From positions 7,046,001-7,110,000 of the forward strand of contig OX439010.1 in assembly GCA_949316495.1 (NCBI GenBank): a DNA stretch of 64,000 nucleotides, in the 5' to 3' direction. This document shows positions 11,201 to 42,386 of this stretch, in pieces. A model generated the notes under the pieces. It saw only the letters and a program-made list of their open reading frames with translations, had not been told where the DNA came from and did not search any database. Both the position numbers and the translations under genes were made by a program. Numbering within the stretch: position 1 is the first letter of the stretch; every line of letters begins with the position of its first letter. The DNA comes from Amphiduros pacificus (taxonomy: Eukaryota > Annelida > Polychaeta > Phyllodocida > Hesionidae).

Positions 11201-13340
11201 CAAGGGTGCAGAGATATCACAGAATCATCACATCAGACACAAGGTTCCTAGAGTGTAGAGATATCACAGTATCACCACATCAGTCACAAGGTTCCTAGAG
11301 TGCAGAGATATCACAGTATCATCACATCAGTTACAAGGTTCCTAGAGTGTAGAGATATCACAGTATCACCACATCAGTCACAAGGTTCCTAGAGTGTAGA
11401 GATATCACAGTATCATCACATCAGTCACAAGGTTCCAATAGTATAGAGATATCAGAGTATCATCACATCAGACACAAGGGTCCTAGAGTGTAGAGATATC
11501 ACAGTATCATCACATCAGTCACAAGGGTCCTAGAGTGGTGAGATATCAGAGTGATTTGTTTTAAGATAAAACAGCAAACAGAATTATCTCACACATATGT
11601 AGACACTTGCATCACATCAGTCAGAAGGTTCCTAGAGTGTAGAGATATCACAGTATCACCACATCAGTCACAAGGTTCCTAGAGTGCAGAGATATCACAG
11701 TATCACCACATCAGTCACAAGGTTCCTAGAGTGTAGAGATATCACAGTATCATCACATCAGTCACAAGGTTCCTAGAGTGTAGAAATATCACAATATCAC
11801 CACATCAGTCCCAAGGTTCCTTGAGTGCAGAGATATCACAGTATCACCACATCAGTCACAAGGTTCCTAGAGTGTAGAGATATCACAGTATCACCACATC
11901 AGTCACAAGGTTCCAATAGTATAGAGATATCAGAGTATCATCACATCAGACACAAGGGTCCTAGAGTGTAGAGATATCACAGTATCACCACATCAGTTAC
12001 AAGGTTCCTAGAGTGTAGAGATATCACAGTATCATCACATCAGACACAAGGTTCCTAGAGTGTAGATATATCTCAATATCACCACATCAGTCCCAAGGTT
12101 CCTAGAGTGTAGAGATATCACAGTATCACCACATCAGTCACAAGGTTCCTAGAGTGTAGAGATATCACAGTATCATCACATCAGTCACAAGGTTCCTAGA
12201 GTGTAGAAATATCACAATATCACCACATCAGTCCCAAGGTTCCTTGAGTGCAGAGATATCACAGTATCACCACATCAGTCACAAGGTTCCTAGAGTGCAG
12301 AGATATCACAGTATCATCACATCAGTCACAGGGTTCCTAGAGTGTAGAGATATCAGAGTATCACCACATCAAACACAAGGTTCCTAGAGTGTAGAGATAT
12401 CACAGTATCATCACATCAGTCAGAAGGTTCCTAGAGTGTAGAGATATCACAGTATTACCACATCAGTCACAAGGTTCCAATAGTATAGAGATATCAGAGT
12501 ATCATCACATCAGACACAAGGTTCCTAGAGTGTAGAGATATCACAGTATCACCACATCAGTCACAAGGTTCCTAGAGTGCAGAGATATCACAGTATCATC
12601 ACATCAGTCACAAGGTTCCTAGAGTGGTGAGATATCACAGTATCAACACATTAGTCACAAGGCTCCTAGAGTGCAGAGATATCACAGTATCACCACATCA
12701 GTCACAAGGTTCCTAGAGTGTAGAGATATCACAGTATCACCACACCAGTCACAAGGTTCCTAGAGTGTAGAGATATCACAGTATCAACACATCAGTCACA
12801 AGGTTCCTAGAGTGTAGAGATATCACAGTATCAACACATCAGTCACAAGGTTCCTAGAGTGTAGAGATATCACAGTATCATCACATCAGTCACAATGTTT
12901 CTAGAGTGTAGAGATATCACAGTATCAACACATCAGTCACAAGGTTCCTAGAGTGTAGAGATATCACAGTATCACCACATCAGTCACAAGGTTCCTAGAG
13001 TGTAGAGATATCACAGTATCATCACATCAGACACAAGGTTCCTAGAGTGTAGAGATATCACAGTATCATCACATCAGTCACAGGGTTCCTAGAGTGTAGA
13101 AATATCACAATATCACCACATCAGTCCCAAGGTTCCTAGAGTGCAGAGATATCACAGTATCACCACATCAGTTACAAGGTTCCTAGAGTGTAGAGATATC
13201 ACAGTATCACCACATCAGTCACAAGGTTCCTAGAGTGTAGAGATATCACAGTATCACCACATCAGTCACAAGGTTCCAATAGTAAAGAGATATCAGAGTA
13301 TCATCACATCAGACACAAGGATCCTAGAGTGGTGAGATAT
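11201..13340. repeat. 47-bp minisatellite, about 44 copies
   Basis: The unit is tagagatatcacagtatcac, then cacatcagtcacaaggttcc, then tagagtg (47 bp). Variants (ccaatagtatagag, aatatcacaatatc, gggtcc) recur in blocks. At 11528-11610 the array is broken by a copy of the same non-repeat sequence that flanks its right end (13321-13412), so the array and its edge were duplicated together. It lies about 1.4 kb before the first coding exon of ADGRV1. Confidence 0.95.
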
Positions 13341-13412
13341 CAGAGTGATTAGTTTTAAGATAAAACAGCAAACAGAATTACCTCACACATATGTAGACAC
13401 TTACATGCCCAG

Positions 13413-14772
13413 TGCCTTGTTTCTATAATTTTACATATGATATAGCCTCAGTTTGAGTTTTCTGAAGAAAAGTGATTTATTTGTAGATTGAGTCAGCCAC
13501 CATATTGGAAACATTATGTTCACCGCATTGACTGTCCTCAACATGGAGAGCTGTTTAAATACTGGCAATTAACATTTATAAAACCATTTAAAGGCAATTT
13601 TACACCAAAAAGTAAGGGTCAACACAGGTCTTAGGCCTCTGACCTTTGTTTATTGATTTAACTTATTACAGTTGGAGATTGTTAAGTTTGATGTTTGTTT
13701 TAAGGAACCATATCAGACTAAACATACTTCGCAATCAAACGTCTTTTAGAATAAAGAATATCGTCATCGAAGACTGTTTTGAATTTGGCATAACAAGAAA
13801 TCAATATTTTGAGGTGAAAATTGTGTGAGCTTTTCACATATTAAATACCACCTTCATTTTTCCCTTCCCTGTTTAATTGTTTGATCTTTATGGCACTGTA
13901 ATATCGCAGAAATCCTTGGTGTGTGGACACTTCTGACGAAAATCTCAGATTTTGTCTCAGAGCTAATTGTAGATCATATTTTCTTAGCAGCAGTATCAAG
14001 AACAACTGACAGAAAAATCATTTAAGCTGGCATAGAGGATGCTGTAGTGGAGACCTCAACAAGATTTAACATATTGATCACATTGACTGACTTTTCAAGG
14101 TCATAGAACTCCATGTTCATATTAAAAGTCTTCCTGAACACCAATAGTGCAAGAATAATTTGTCACATGATACAGGACCACAACGCTAAGTGTCTACGAC
14201 CCTAAATGTAAATCTTAACCTGATCAACATATGTATGACATTGACCTATTTTTGAAGGTCACAGGGCAGAATGGATTTCTGCAGAGATATCTGAGTTAGT
14301 TTCTTGAAGACACTTCATGTACATCTTGTTATCCAGAGATCATCAGAGTCACATGATCTCCCAACTTGACCTTGACCTGACAGGATACTGCTATATCTAT
14401 ATGTTTGCCCCGTGGCACCTCGGATACACACATCTTTTGCTTATTGCCAGTTGTGGTTTTAATTTTATGTACATGTAGAGTAAAGTAGGTTTGGAAAGAT
14501 TGCCCAGCTTAACCCTGTGGGCAAATGTAGACACCAAATTTTGTAAGATTAAAGGCATTTTTGCACAGAGAATTTGCTGCCTTCAAATTATATACCACAT
14601 TCTGTGATTGCAATGTAAATTTATGTTTTTTGCTTATACTCTTGGAAGCTTTATCTTTTAACATTGTATGGCATCAAAGAATCTAAAGTATTGTTTTACC
14701 TCAAGAATTACATTAATCAGTGATGCACATAAAGATGTGAATGATGTCAGATTTGCTACTCTATGTTTTCAG
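13413..14772. other. Non-coding DNA before ADGRV1 coding exon 1
   Basis: About 14040-14400 carries loosely repeated tgaccttgacct/gaaggtcacag-type phrases with aacatatgtatgacattgac, resembling an old dispersed repeat. The last bases form a pyrimidine-rich acceptor, ctctatgttttcag. Confidence 0.4.
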
Positions 14773-14777
14773 TGAGG

Positions 14778-32177
<17,400 letters not shown>

Positions 32178-32436
32178 GTCAGACTATATCTACGTTTTGT
32201 TTAGCTTTATTTGTTACAGAATGAGAGGTGTGAACTCATATTAAGTCAAAGCATTGAGTGCATGATGCTAATACAGTGCCCTCTAGTGTAGATATTATGT
32301 AAGTTTGAAGGCTGGCAACACTGGACAGATCTGACACCTGGTGAGAAGTCCTTGTCAGCCACTGACATGAACTGCATTCAGATCGCATTGATAGAAGCGC
32401 AAAATCTTGAACCAGAGATACTTAATGAGAGGGCAA

Positions 32437-32542
32437 ATTAATACTCTTTGGGGATTTGGACCAGAACGTTTTTTAATATTCTTTGGGGATTTGGACCAGA
32501 ACGGTCTTTAATATTCTTTGGGGATTTGGACCAGAACAGTAT
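32437..32542. repeat. Short tandem repeat (about 36 bp, 3 copies)
   Basis: Three copies of ctttggggatttggaccaga followed by acggtttttaatatt. Confidence 0.85.
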
Positions 32543-32890
32543 TTGATTTATATTGCATTAAGTAGACAACTCCAATTGAAGAGCCAATGTTGACCATAGA
32601 ATTATTGGCGCTACCATAACTGAGGTGAACTTGTGAACTAGGGTCACAAGGGACTCAGGACCTTAGCTGACTTTTGAGGGAGATTCTAATATCTTTAGTT
32701 ATGTTAAATAATTGTTTATATAAAAAAAAATGTTTACATCAGTGACTTAGCCAGACACAATATATGTGCTCAACTCATCTAAAGTATTTAATTAGGTAAA
32801 ACTTCACAAAAAAATGCAATTCATTTATTTTCTCTGTGTAGGATAACAGGAATAATAGATTGTAGAAATTATGTCCAAATAACATTACCT

Positions 32891-32915
32891 TATATACATA
32901 TATATATATAGTGTA

Positions 32916-32950
<35 letters not shown>

Positions 32951-32959
32951 TATATAAAC

Positions 32960-33010
<51 letters not shown>
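32891..33010. repeat. (TA)n microsatellite
   Basis: Interrupted tatata tract; the Tyr/Ile-rich frames on it are artefacts. Confidence 0.95.
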
Positions 33011-33011
<1 letters not shown>

Positions 33012-34363
33012 TACACCAAGAAATAAATTTTTAAGAAGTAACGTGGAGAAGTAAAGCTTGTTGGTATTTGAAGAGCGTCCTATTTCCGTGCAGCTCCCCC
33101 TGGTGTGAACCTGTTTGATTATAACGAGAGATAGGGATGCGCAGCTGTCATAATTGTAGAACATCTTCTCTTTCCACGTTCTGCAGGAATTTGTGTTTGT
33201 GGTACGTGTAGCAGATATTCCAAATGGTTGAAGAAAACCAAGTCATGGGGCAATTATGATAAACTCCACAGCTTGATCTTTAACACAAACTGAAAAAAAT
33301 GTGCTCCTTCAGAATACTGCAGATAGAAGATCACGGGTATTTACCAATAATTGCGCAGTCGGCATGCTGCAACCTTCTGCGCCATGACAGACCGTCTTAC
33401 TCAGCGTGCAATTTAATATATTTCACACAAATGAAAGATCCGATAAATATGTCATCCGTACTCAAATGTAACCATTCATCTTCTTATACTTTTTAAATGT
33501 TGAATATGACCAGCTTTTTTATTACTCTTTTTTGTTTACATAACATGGAGAAAATGATATATAATTAATTTCAGGTGCAATTCACAGACAAAGAGAATGA
33601 TTATTTGGTATTTGAAGAATGTTAGCATTTAAACTCCTGACTTTCTCGAGTCTAATTTCTGACGAGATAAGCAATGGTGCATACCAGTCACTTGATGCAA
33701 TATTTGGGTGTCAGTTCCGAGTGAAGAATTCTCCCCCCAGGTGGCGCATGCTCTCCGTAATATGACAGATGGGTGTACTTTGTTCCCAGATCAGAAATGT
33801 TGGGCATGCTGGCCAGAACAGACAAAGGCAAATTGCTTTGAGCAGTTGAGCAGTATTAGTTTCTTTGTATTTCCTAAGCTGCTGTTGAACAAGCAAAGTG
33901 AGGTGGTTTAGGAATTGAAATATCTAGTCCAAAGCAACTGCCTGTTTATTGTCTTGTTTATTACTCCCCTAATTTATGATAGAATATTTGAAAAGATAAA
34001 AACCATCTGTATTACCACTGGGCCAAATTATATATTTTATTATGGTCTTATGAGAAAATTGATTGTTGCGAGAAAAATGAAATTAGGTAATAACAAAATT
34101 ATGATTTAATGATTAGAAAAAAATATGCATATGTAAATGTCTTGCATGTTGCAAAAATGTTTTAAAAAATGACTGTATTCAGAAATTGGTCTAATACTAT
34201 TTTGGGGGAGGGAGGAAGTAAGCATATCCCAGCATCCCTCACTTTCTATCCCAGCATCCCTCATTTCATAACAAACAGAGGTTGTTGGTTTTGTCAGGTC
34301 AGGAATGGTAAATATGAGGCCTGGGTGAGAAGCCACTCATTAGGGCTGTGTACAGCATTCTAC

Positions 34364-34652
34364 TTCCACTACACTCAGTGTCTGAGACAAGAGGCATGCT
34401 TCCACTACACTCAGTGTCTGAGACAAGAGGCGTGCTTCCACTACACTCAGTGTCTGAGACAAGAGGCGTGCTTCCACTACACTCAGTGTCTGATACAAGA
34501 GGCATGCTTCCACTACACTCAGTGTCTGAGACAGGAGGGAAGCTTCCACTACACTCAGTGTCTGAGACAAGAGGCATGCTACCACTACACTCACTGTCTG
34601 AGACAAGAGGCATGCTTCCACTACACTTAGTGTCTGAGACAAGAGTCGTGAC
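34364..34652. repeat. 36-bp minisatellite, 8 copies
   Basis: The unit is cttccactacactcagtgtc followed by tgagacaagaggcatg. Because 36 is a multiple of 3, frames stay open on both strands; these are not genes. Confidence 0.95.
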
Positions 34653-34875
34653 CAGTTTCAACTATACTCAGCTTCTGACCACTACACTCAGCTTCTGACC
34701 ACAGTTTCTGACCACTACACTCAGCTTCTGACCACTACACTCAGCTTCTGACCACTACACTCAGCTTCTGACCACTACACTCAGCTTCTGACCACTACAC
34801 TCAGCTTCTGACCACTACACTCAGCTTCTGTGCTAGGAGGTGTGGCCAACTTCCACTACACTCAGCTTCTGAGAC
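34653..34875. repeat. 20-bp minisatellite, about 9 copies
   Basis: The unit is ctgaccactacactcagctt, sharing ccactacactcag with the adjoining 36-bp array, so one array probably gave rise to the other. Confidence 0.95.
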
Positions 34876-35892
34876 ACTCAGTTCTCATGATCTCAGATGA
34901 GATTCATTTTATGGTATATATTACAAAGATTCTGTTTAGAACTAGATGTACAAAGAAAGGTATTATCATGGTTACATTGCTGGTCAGAGCAAACACCAAC
35001 TGGTCACAAGAGTGTTCAATACAGTATTCCAAGAGATCAACCTCAAAAGTAAAATTTTAACATATTTTTTTCAGAAGTTCTTGTCTGTGAGCTTTGAAAA
35101 TTAAACAACCCCATGTATTATTGAATGAATTAACTACAACATTGTTCAGATGTGTTCATAATATTTCATTTTGAGGATCAATGATAAAACTGTTTTTCAG
35201 ATCAGAAAATTGCTGAAATGTGTTTTAAAATGTGCTGAGTGCTTTAACATAAACAATAAGAAAAATGACTTTGGTTGGATATTATTTTTCATGGTGCAAA
35301 GTCATAAAGTAAATGATATGTCATTTGGGGCCAATAGTTGGATATATCTTTAGCCAGGTAATCACGGACAATCTATGGTGCTATAAAACAGGTAGTTGCC
35401 CCCTAAACACCTGAAAACAATGAGAGTAAATGTCAACTGACTATTAGAGATTTATGGCAATTTAAATGGAAACGTGGCGCTCTGTGTAAGAGGCTTGTAA
35501 CTGTATCAGATCGTAGATAACCCCTGATCAGAGACACGTCCTCCCACACATTGCAAAAGTTACACTCAGCATTTTGACATGAGTTGAAAAAAAGACTCAC
35601 AATGAATTTAAAGTAAAAATTTCGTTTAATGCTTCGGCAAGAATTTTTTTTAGCAAGTTATTTTTAGCAAGTTATTTTTTTTTCATCGTCTGTTTGCATT
35701 GAAAAAATCCTACTCGTTTGGAGTGAGAGCTGGTGTTGAGGAACAAAACAAAGTATTGTTGTGAAATATGTAAATATTTTAAAAATTTACATGGATATGA
35801 AGAAAAACAACTGCTCACACCCGGAACTTGTAATGTAAAAAGACATGAAGAAAAATGGCAGTAGAACTGAGCTGTGAAAGATTTACATAGAA

Positions 35893-36245
35893 GGCATGCT
35901 GATGTGTGGGATGGGATATAAGGATGGCTACAAATTCCATCCCATTCTGGACCAGCACAGATAGGCATGCTGATGTGTGGGAAGGGATAGAAGGATGGCT
36001 TCAAATTCCATCCCATTCTGAGCCAGCATTGACAGGCATGCTGATGTGTGGAATGGATTAGGGACAAAATAGATAGGCATGCTGATGTGTGGGATGGGAT
36101 AGAAGTATGGCTACAAATTCCATCCCATTCTGGACCAGCACAGACAGGCATGCTGATGTATGGGACGGGATAGAAGTATAGCTACAAATTCCATTCAATT
36201 GTGAACTAGCTTCGGCATGCATGCCAATGTGTGGGATGGATGAGG
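35893..36245. repeat. 71-bp tandem repeat, about 5 copies
   Basis: The unit contains ggcatgctgatgtgtgggat, ggctacaaattccatcccat and tctggaccagcacaga; one copy is shortened to 43 bp. Confidence 0.93.
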
Positions 36246-36597
36246 GACAAAGATTCTTTCGATCCCATCGCGCCCTACTCAGGGTAACAGAAAAATATAT
36301 TAAATATTGGAATTTGATGTTAAAATGTAATCTTGTAGACCATTCCATGACCTGTCTATATTCAGATTTGAATCATGTATTTAAAATAATAGATTTGAAT
36401 GTTAAGATAACACAGTTTGTGTATATGAATGTCTGATATCAGTTTGAAGAAACAGATTTTACCCAGCTGGTTAGCATTGTCAAACCCTTCCAAAAGAGAG
36501 ATGATTTATTATACACATCTCATGTTAAAATATATAGATCTAATGGTCTATATTCTCTGTATTATGTGCATGATATAAAACTGTGAAGGGTAAATGG

Positions 36598-36692
36598 GAC
36601 GGGCTGATGGGATGGGTTTAAGATACAGGACGGGCTGATGGGATGGGTTTAAGATACAGGACGGGCTGATGGGATGGGTTTAAGATACGGAG
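36598..36692. repeat. 31-bp tandem repeat, 3 copies
   Basis: The unit is gacgggctgatgggatgggt followed by ttaagatacag; G-rich on the plus strand. Confidence 0.93.
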
Positions 36693-37198
36693 AGGGATAG
36701 CTTGGGTTGTTGTTAGTTCACACTCAGCACAGAGGTGAGAGGCAAAATGGTAACATCCTGGGGGGAAGTTAGTGCTCCGTTTGTGTGATTGTTGTTTGTC
36801 ACATGCCGGGAAGGGACTGCAGAAGCCATCACATGCTCACCTGTCTGGTTATCAGAGCTCCCAGATAGCTGCCAGGTGGCCCTACCCTTGTACCCGGAAA
36901 TGGCAGCCAAGAGCCCCCTGGTGGTGAAAAAAATGAGAGCAAAACCTTGGACTGCATTATCAGAGTCAGTAAATGAGGGTTCATTTTGAAAAGTCAAGTG
37001 TTTAGATGAAGAACACCAGAAAGCAGGAAGGCTTAAGGAATGGTAGGAGCAAGTAGCATACAAAATGCCAAATTAAATGTAATGGCAAATTTTAAAGGCT
37101 TTCTCATTTTCTGTAAAACATTGGCAGTGAAAAAATACCATGGAAAAAAAATACCATGACCCCAAGAAATGTACATATTGATATCAATATGCTCACAG

Positions 37199-37318
37199 GA
37201 GTGGCGCCTAGTTTTTAGAAGGAGTGGCGCCTAGTTTTTAGAAGGAGTGGAACCTAGTTTTTAGAAGGAGTGGAGCCTAGTTTTTAGGGGGAGTTGAGCC
37301 TAGTTTCTAGAAGTAACA
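37199..37318. repeat. 23-bp tandem repeat, 5 copies
   Basis: The unit is ggagtggcgcctagttttta followed by gaa, with ggcgcc changing to ggaacc/ggagcc in later copies. Confidence 0.92.
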
Positions 37319-39675
37319 GTTTGGGAATGATAAATGATTTATTCATAGTCTGGATAGGAGAAATGATGGATGCATAGTGTGGAAATGAGATGTAAGATGG
37401 AGTCAGGGTAGAGTCTTCGTCAACCTGTCTTCCAGGAAGTATTACCAACCCTTGCCCAAATATTATCTCAACGCGGACCGCCCACGAGTTACCCTCGCCC
37501 CGTCAGGAACCCCACTGCTCCACGCAAGCCAGGGGACAGATAACATGGCAGCAAAATACACAGGAATAAAAAAAATGTCTGGTTTCTGAGATTTGAGATG
37601 GCACTGGCATGACAGGTAGTGCCACCATGTGGCGGAACCTTGCGATATATCATGTGTGGCCCAGAATTTATAAGTTTTTGCTCTTGTGGAGAGGTTTCAT
37701 GTATTGTTTTATGGAATATACTGCCACATTTCTGGGCAGAGTTAAAGGGTAAAAGAAGCACTTGTAGGTTTAAGTTTAAGGGGTACCTACTTACAGAGGT
37801 GATGAAAGGGAATTCTAACGATGATATTACCCATACTTTAACTTAACTGGCATATAATTACTGTTATTGTACTGTGTTCAAAATATATGCAGATTTTGCC
37901 CTTGAAATATTTTTATTATTTCAAAAGGGTAACAAATGCATATTGCCTCATCTACAAATATATATTCATATTATTCTGATAAATTGCCTTATTTATTTAT
38001 TAGGGTAATGTGTAAACATTGCCCAGGTCTCTGATAGGGCAGCAAACAGATTTAATCTTTTACTGAAATGTCAGAAACTATAGATGTTGCTCTCATTGAG
38101 GAAGAGAGAAAAGTAGATATTGACCTTCATATGATGTAGCAAATAATATATCACTGTGTCAAATGTCACTTAATAGGAATTAAAACTAATACCGGTAATT
38201 ACCGCTACTTAAGGTCTCAATATCAGCAAATGGAATTGTGGAAATAATTATGATATTCCAGTAAGGATTTTGAGATACATATATTCTTTTCTTCAAATGT
38301 CTGAAATTGTATCCAGTTTCAGTAACCCGGTATTTTCACCAGGTTTCTAGATGAGAGGGACTACATGAAAGCTGAGCATAATTTCTGCCTGTCATATTCT
38401 CTCTATTGTTAAGATATAAGCTGCTCTCTCTGGCTGATCATTATTGTGATCTTGTAAAACATGCTACAGAGGCTTCTCACAAAACAGGTTTTAAATAAAG
38501 TGATGTGGCAAAACATGATGCACCGAGAAAAATCTCTAATAGGATAAATTCTATGAAGTGTGGACGAACATGAAGTACCAGAGTAACAGTAGATGAAGTT
38601 ACTTTAATATGATGGTTGAAGGTCAGGCCCCCTGGTGGCAGGTCGCTTAGTTATTTATTAGTCTGGTCCCCGCTCATAGAAAACTTCATTCATAAATGGG
38701 TGCAAAGATGTACGGAGTAAGATGTCAGATCCGACTTAATACCCCGGTCAGTACCCACCACTGTATCTTAGCAATTGCTCCCAGATGTTCTACAAGGAGA
38801 ATTAAGAGATTAGAATCTTCAAAAAAAGAAATTCTTGCTGCTGTCTTTGTAACTATTGGTTGAAGGACTGTCAATCAATTTTGAATAGTGATTCTAAAAT
38901 ATAGATTTTATCCATATTTTCAAATGTCAGAGCTTGAAAAAATATGTATATTTTTTAATTTGTCATTTTTCAATACTTAATTTGTATCTTCATTTCCTTT
39001 GGAAGCATTCATCATGTAAGATTAATTCTTTGTTATGGTTAGTCATACCAATGAGAGAAACATTATGAAGCAATGGAACAAAGGCTATGGCCTTCAAGAC
39101 ACACATATATATCATTCAAAACTAATTATGTTATGACAAAGCTAGTAGAAACCATTGGTCTTTGTGTTGGCCATTTGAGATGCTGATAAAATGTTTTTAA
39201 AATGTGGGGTGTTTCTTTTTCAATTTCTTGCAGAGCCCTTTGCAATATTCTAATATTAGATATGCAGGCCCCTGGCCTCATTTCAATGGCACGCTTGTTA
39301 GGAAGTTTGTGGTATTAGTTTAAGCCAGTCCTGGGATCCAAAGATCATAGCCAGCGATTCCCTGCAGAGATCAAAGCATACAGGAAGTAAGGTGACTCAC
39401 CAATTCTAGGTGGCGCCATCTGTCTGCAGTGAAGAGAGGACAAAAAGGTTAATGGGGCACCCAGCACCACCTGGTGAGGAAGGTCCCAAGGTGAAGCATG
39501 CGAATGATAGGTCATCATGGTCAACAAATACCAATATATATCCAGTAAACTTGATTAGAATAGAATTTCTTTTTTTTCTTGGAGGGGAAGGGGGTAATGT
39601 TAGCATGTAAGCATGATCTTGAATCTACAATTCGTTTTACCAATCTTTAAACCTTCAAATATAACCACATGTAAT

Positions 39676-40045
39676 CACTAGGGCATCAGACAGGGTGGGA
39701 CCTTTATTCACCTGTCAGTACTCAGTAGGGCATCAGACAGGGTGGGACCTTTATACACCTGTCAGTACTCAGTAGGGAATCAGAGAGGGTGGGACCTTTA
39801 TTCACCTGTCAGTACTCAGTAGGGCATCAGGCAGGGTGGGACCTTTATTCACCTGTCAGTACTCAGTAGGGCATCAGAGAGGGTGGGACCTTTATACACC
39901 TGTCAGTACTCACTGGGGCATCAGACAGGGTGGGACCTTTATACACCTGTCAGTATTCAGTAGGGCATCAGACAGGGTGGTACCTTTATACACCTGTCAG
40001 TACTCAGTAGGGCATCAGACAGGGTGGGACCTATCACCAGGGCAT
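39676..40045. repeat. 47-bp minisatellite, about 8 copies
   Basis: The unit is agggcatcagacagggtggg, acctttattcacctgtcagt, actcagt. The open frame across it is a repeat artefact. Confidence 0.95.
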
Positions 40046-41185
40046 CATACAGTCCTCCTATCTCATTCTGGCTCAGCGTCAGTCACATCTACTTATCATT
40101 AAAGCTACAATTAAATGGTTTGCCAGATAAGCAGCTGATCAGCAGGGATTTTCACCCAATGAACACAGTCAGAGCCGAGGAAACATTTGAACAGTTCTTC
40201 TAAGGCAATGAACATTGAGATGTTGAAAGCTGCGACAGTACCAGATATAGTTGCCAGCACCCACTTTTTTTCAAAGGTCAATCAACTTTGCAGAAATAAC
40301 CTTGTATGAATACAATTTATATCAAGGACAAATGTCTTGTTCTCCGCACAAATTTACTTTTCTTGACATATCCTTTTAAAATGATGAAAATGCCAGAGTT
40401 CTGATTTCTTATTCTATCAGAATGTGGCAACAATTCATCCAGCATGTTTGGTCAATTTGAGTCGCACTTTCTTGCAGATTAACACATAGATTTATAGCAG
40501 AAAATGTTGAATGTCTCAGGGCATTTCTAGGGTTTTATTTGTGTGGTGAAAGCCTTATAAGCTTGAGAGAGAATTTGTGAAAGCAATCTCAGAAATAAAG
40601 ATTCTGCACATGAACATGGAGTAAAGGAATCTTTTGAAATCATCTCAAGATGGTAATTTGAGGATTGGGATTTGGAGATTTTCTCAGCCATTCAGAGGCG
40701 TGTTCCAGGTGTAGCATCCAGCAGGTTTTGGTGTGGCCTTATTGATCTAAAACTGTCTTGAGGCGTAATTTGCATGTAATGCAGTTTGTCAGTTTTTCCA
40801 GGCCGTTGCGGTTACAAAAATGCTGAACTTTGTTTAATGTGTTTGGGAGCTCACAACTGTGTGTTATCTCTCTCCCCCCTGGAGGCTTTGTACCCGTCAG
40901 CACCTCTCAACTCGGCCCATCCCACCCGTCAGCGCCCCTCAGATCGCTCGTTTCACACCACAGTGCCTCTGAAGGTGCCAGGGACGGAGGGAGATGAGCT
41001 AAATGGCTGACACTGTCTGCAGGGCCATTGAATTGGGTGCAATCCTCTGTAATATTGATGAGCGAGGCGAGGGCAAACTGGTAGCTGTAGTGTATTTATC
41101 CTGCGGCTCAGATCTGAAAGAATCTTGAGGTTTTTTTATGCATGCACTTGTGACTTACTCAAGAACAAAATAATTTGTATGCCAA

Positions 41186-41280
41186 GCATCCTTAGTTTGT
41201 CAGCATTCTGAATCATTCAACATCCTTAGTTTGTCAGCATTCTGAATCATTCAGCATCTTAAGTTTGTCAGTATATTAAT
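41186..41280. repeat. 33-bp tandem repeat, about 3 copies
   Basis: The unit is catccttagtttgtcagcat followed by tctgaatcattca. Confidence 0.88.
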
Positions 41281-42227
41281 ATTATCTACATCTATCTTAC
41301 ATTTTTCAGCATTCAAGAATCTCCCAATGTTTATGCCCCCATCAGAAAAATGATTTTAAATTTTTCCCCAGGAAAGGATTATCATTTTAAATTCAAAAAT
41401 GATTTCAGATGTCGTACGCCGAAGATTATTTTCTTAGGCAAACTCAGGAGAAGAGAAAAAAGATTTAACATTTGGTAAAGCACAATTAGTGGGTGTATTG
41501 TGGAGAGGCGAGCGCGGGGAAGATGAAGGGGTATTTAATGTTGCCCAGTCCTCCCTGAGCAGGATAATAAATTCTTGTCATACATACAGGCAGGTACGTA
41601 AGGGAGTCTGGAGAAAGTTGATTACTTCTGATTGCTTTCTGGCTTTCATCTTCGGGTCCACACACATATAGGGTCATGTTATGTTGGTGAACATATATAC
41701 TCACACATGGTCCTCTAAACATGGAGCAACTTGTCAGTGATCAGCAGGTGGCAGCACGTGTGCATATGAAATGAATTTCACAGGAGTTAAATTTTCATTT
41801 TGTTTATGCTAAGGTATTGTTATTAAAGGAAAATATATGTTTTTTTCTCCAAAATTTTGTTTATAGTTATTGCAATTGTGAAAAGCCTAATGTTAAAATT
41901 CAATATAACTTGAATTTTGGCAGCAAAAAAACATGAAATTGTTTGTGTTTATGACTTTATTTTTGCTTGTAACAGACTTACTATGTTCGCCAACATGTGA
42001 CACAGGGTCTCGGTGGTAAAATGTGACTGATTTACAACACAATTAAACAACGCTTTAACTTTTCCTCAACTTTTATCCATGTGAAAAAAATATAGACATT
42101 GTGACAAGACTTTTAACTAAAATTTCAGTAGCACAATAAGAATGTTGATTACTACTTCTATTTAACAGATCATCAAGCATTTCAATTTGCCCATAATATT
42201 CATATTATGACTGACTATGTACTATAA

Positions 42228-42386
42228 CAAAACATACCGAGTCGGGAAGCTGGGTGAGCGGATTCAGTGAGTTGGTGATTGCGGACGGATACCCTGAGCC
42301 GAAGGCGAAGGGTATCCGTCCGCCATCACCAACGAACTGAATCCGTGGTCACAGCTGACCGACGAGTGTATGTTTTGTTTTTATAC
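42228..42386. mobile_element. Foldback (long inverted repeat) element
   Basis: Arms of about 70 bp run from aaaacatac through gcggattcagt, gttggtgat and gcggacggatacccttt-like sequence to a short loop (gagccgaaggcga), then return inverted to gtatgtttt. Arm identity is high and GC content is well above the flanks. No coding capacity. It is a foldback/MITE-type structure; the family is unknown. Confidence 0.7.

Noticed and set aside
34299-34698. Long frames on both strands with repeated HYTQCLRQEACF / VSDTECSGSMPL units
   Set aside because: A 36-bp repeat keeps frames open on both strands; these are not proteins.
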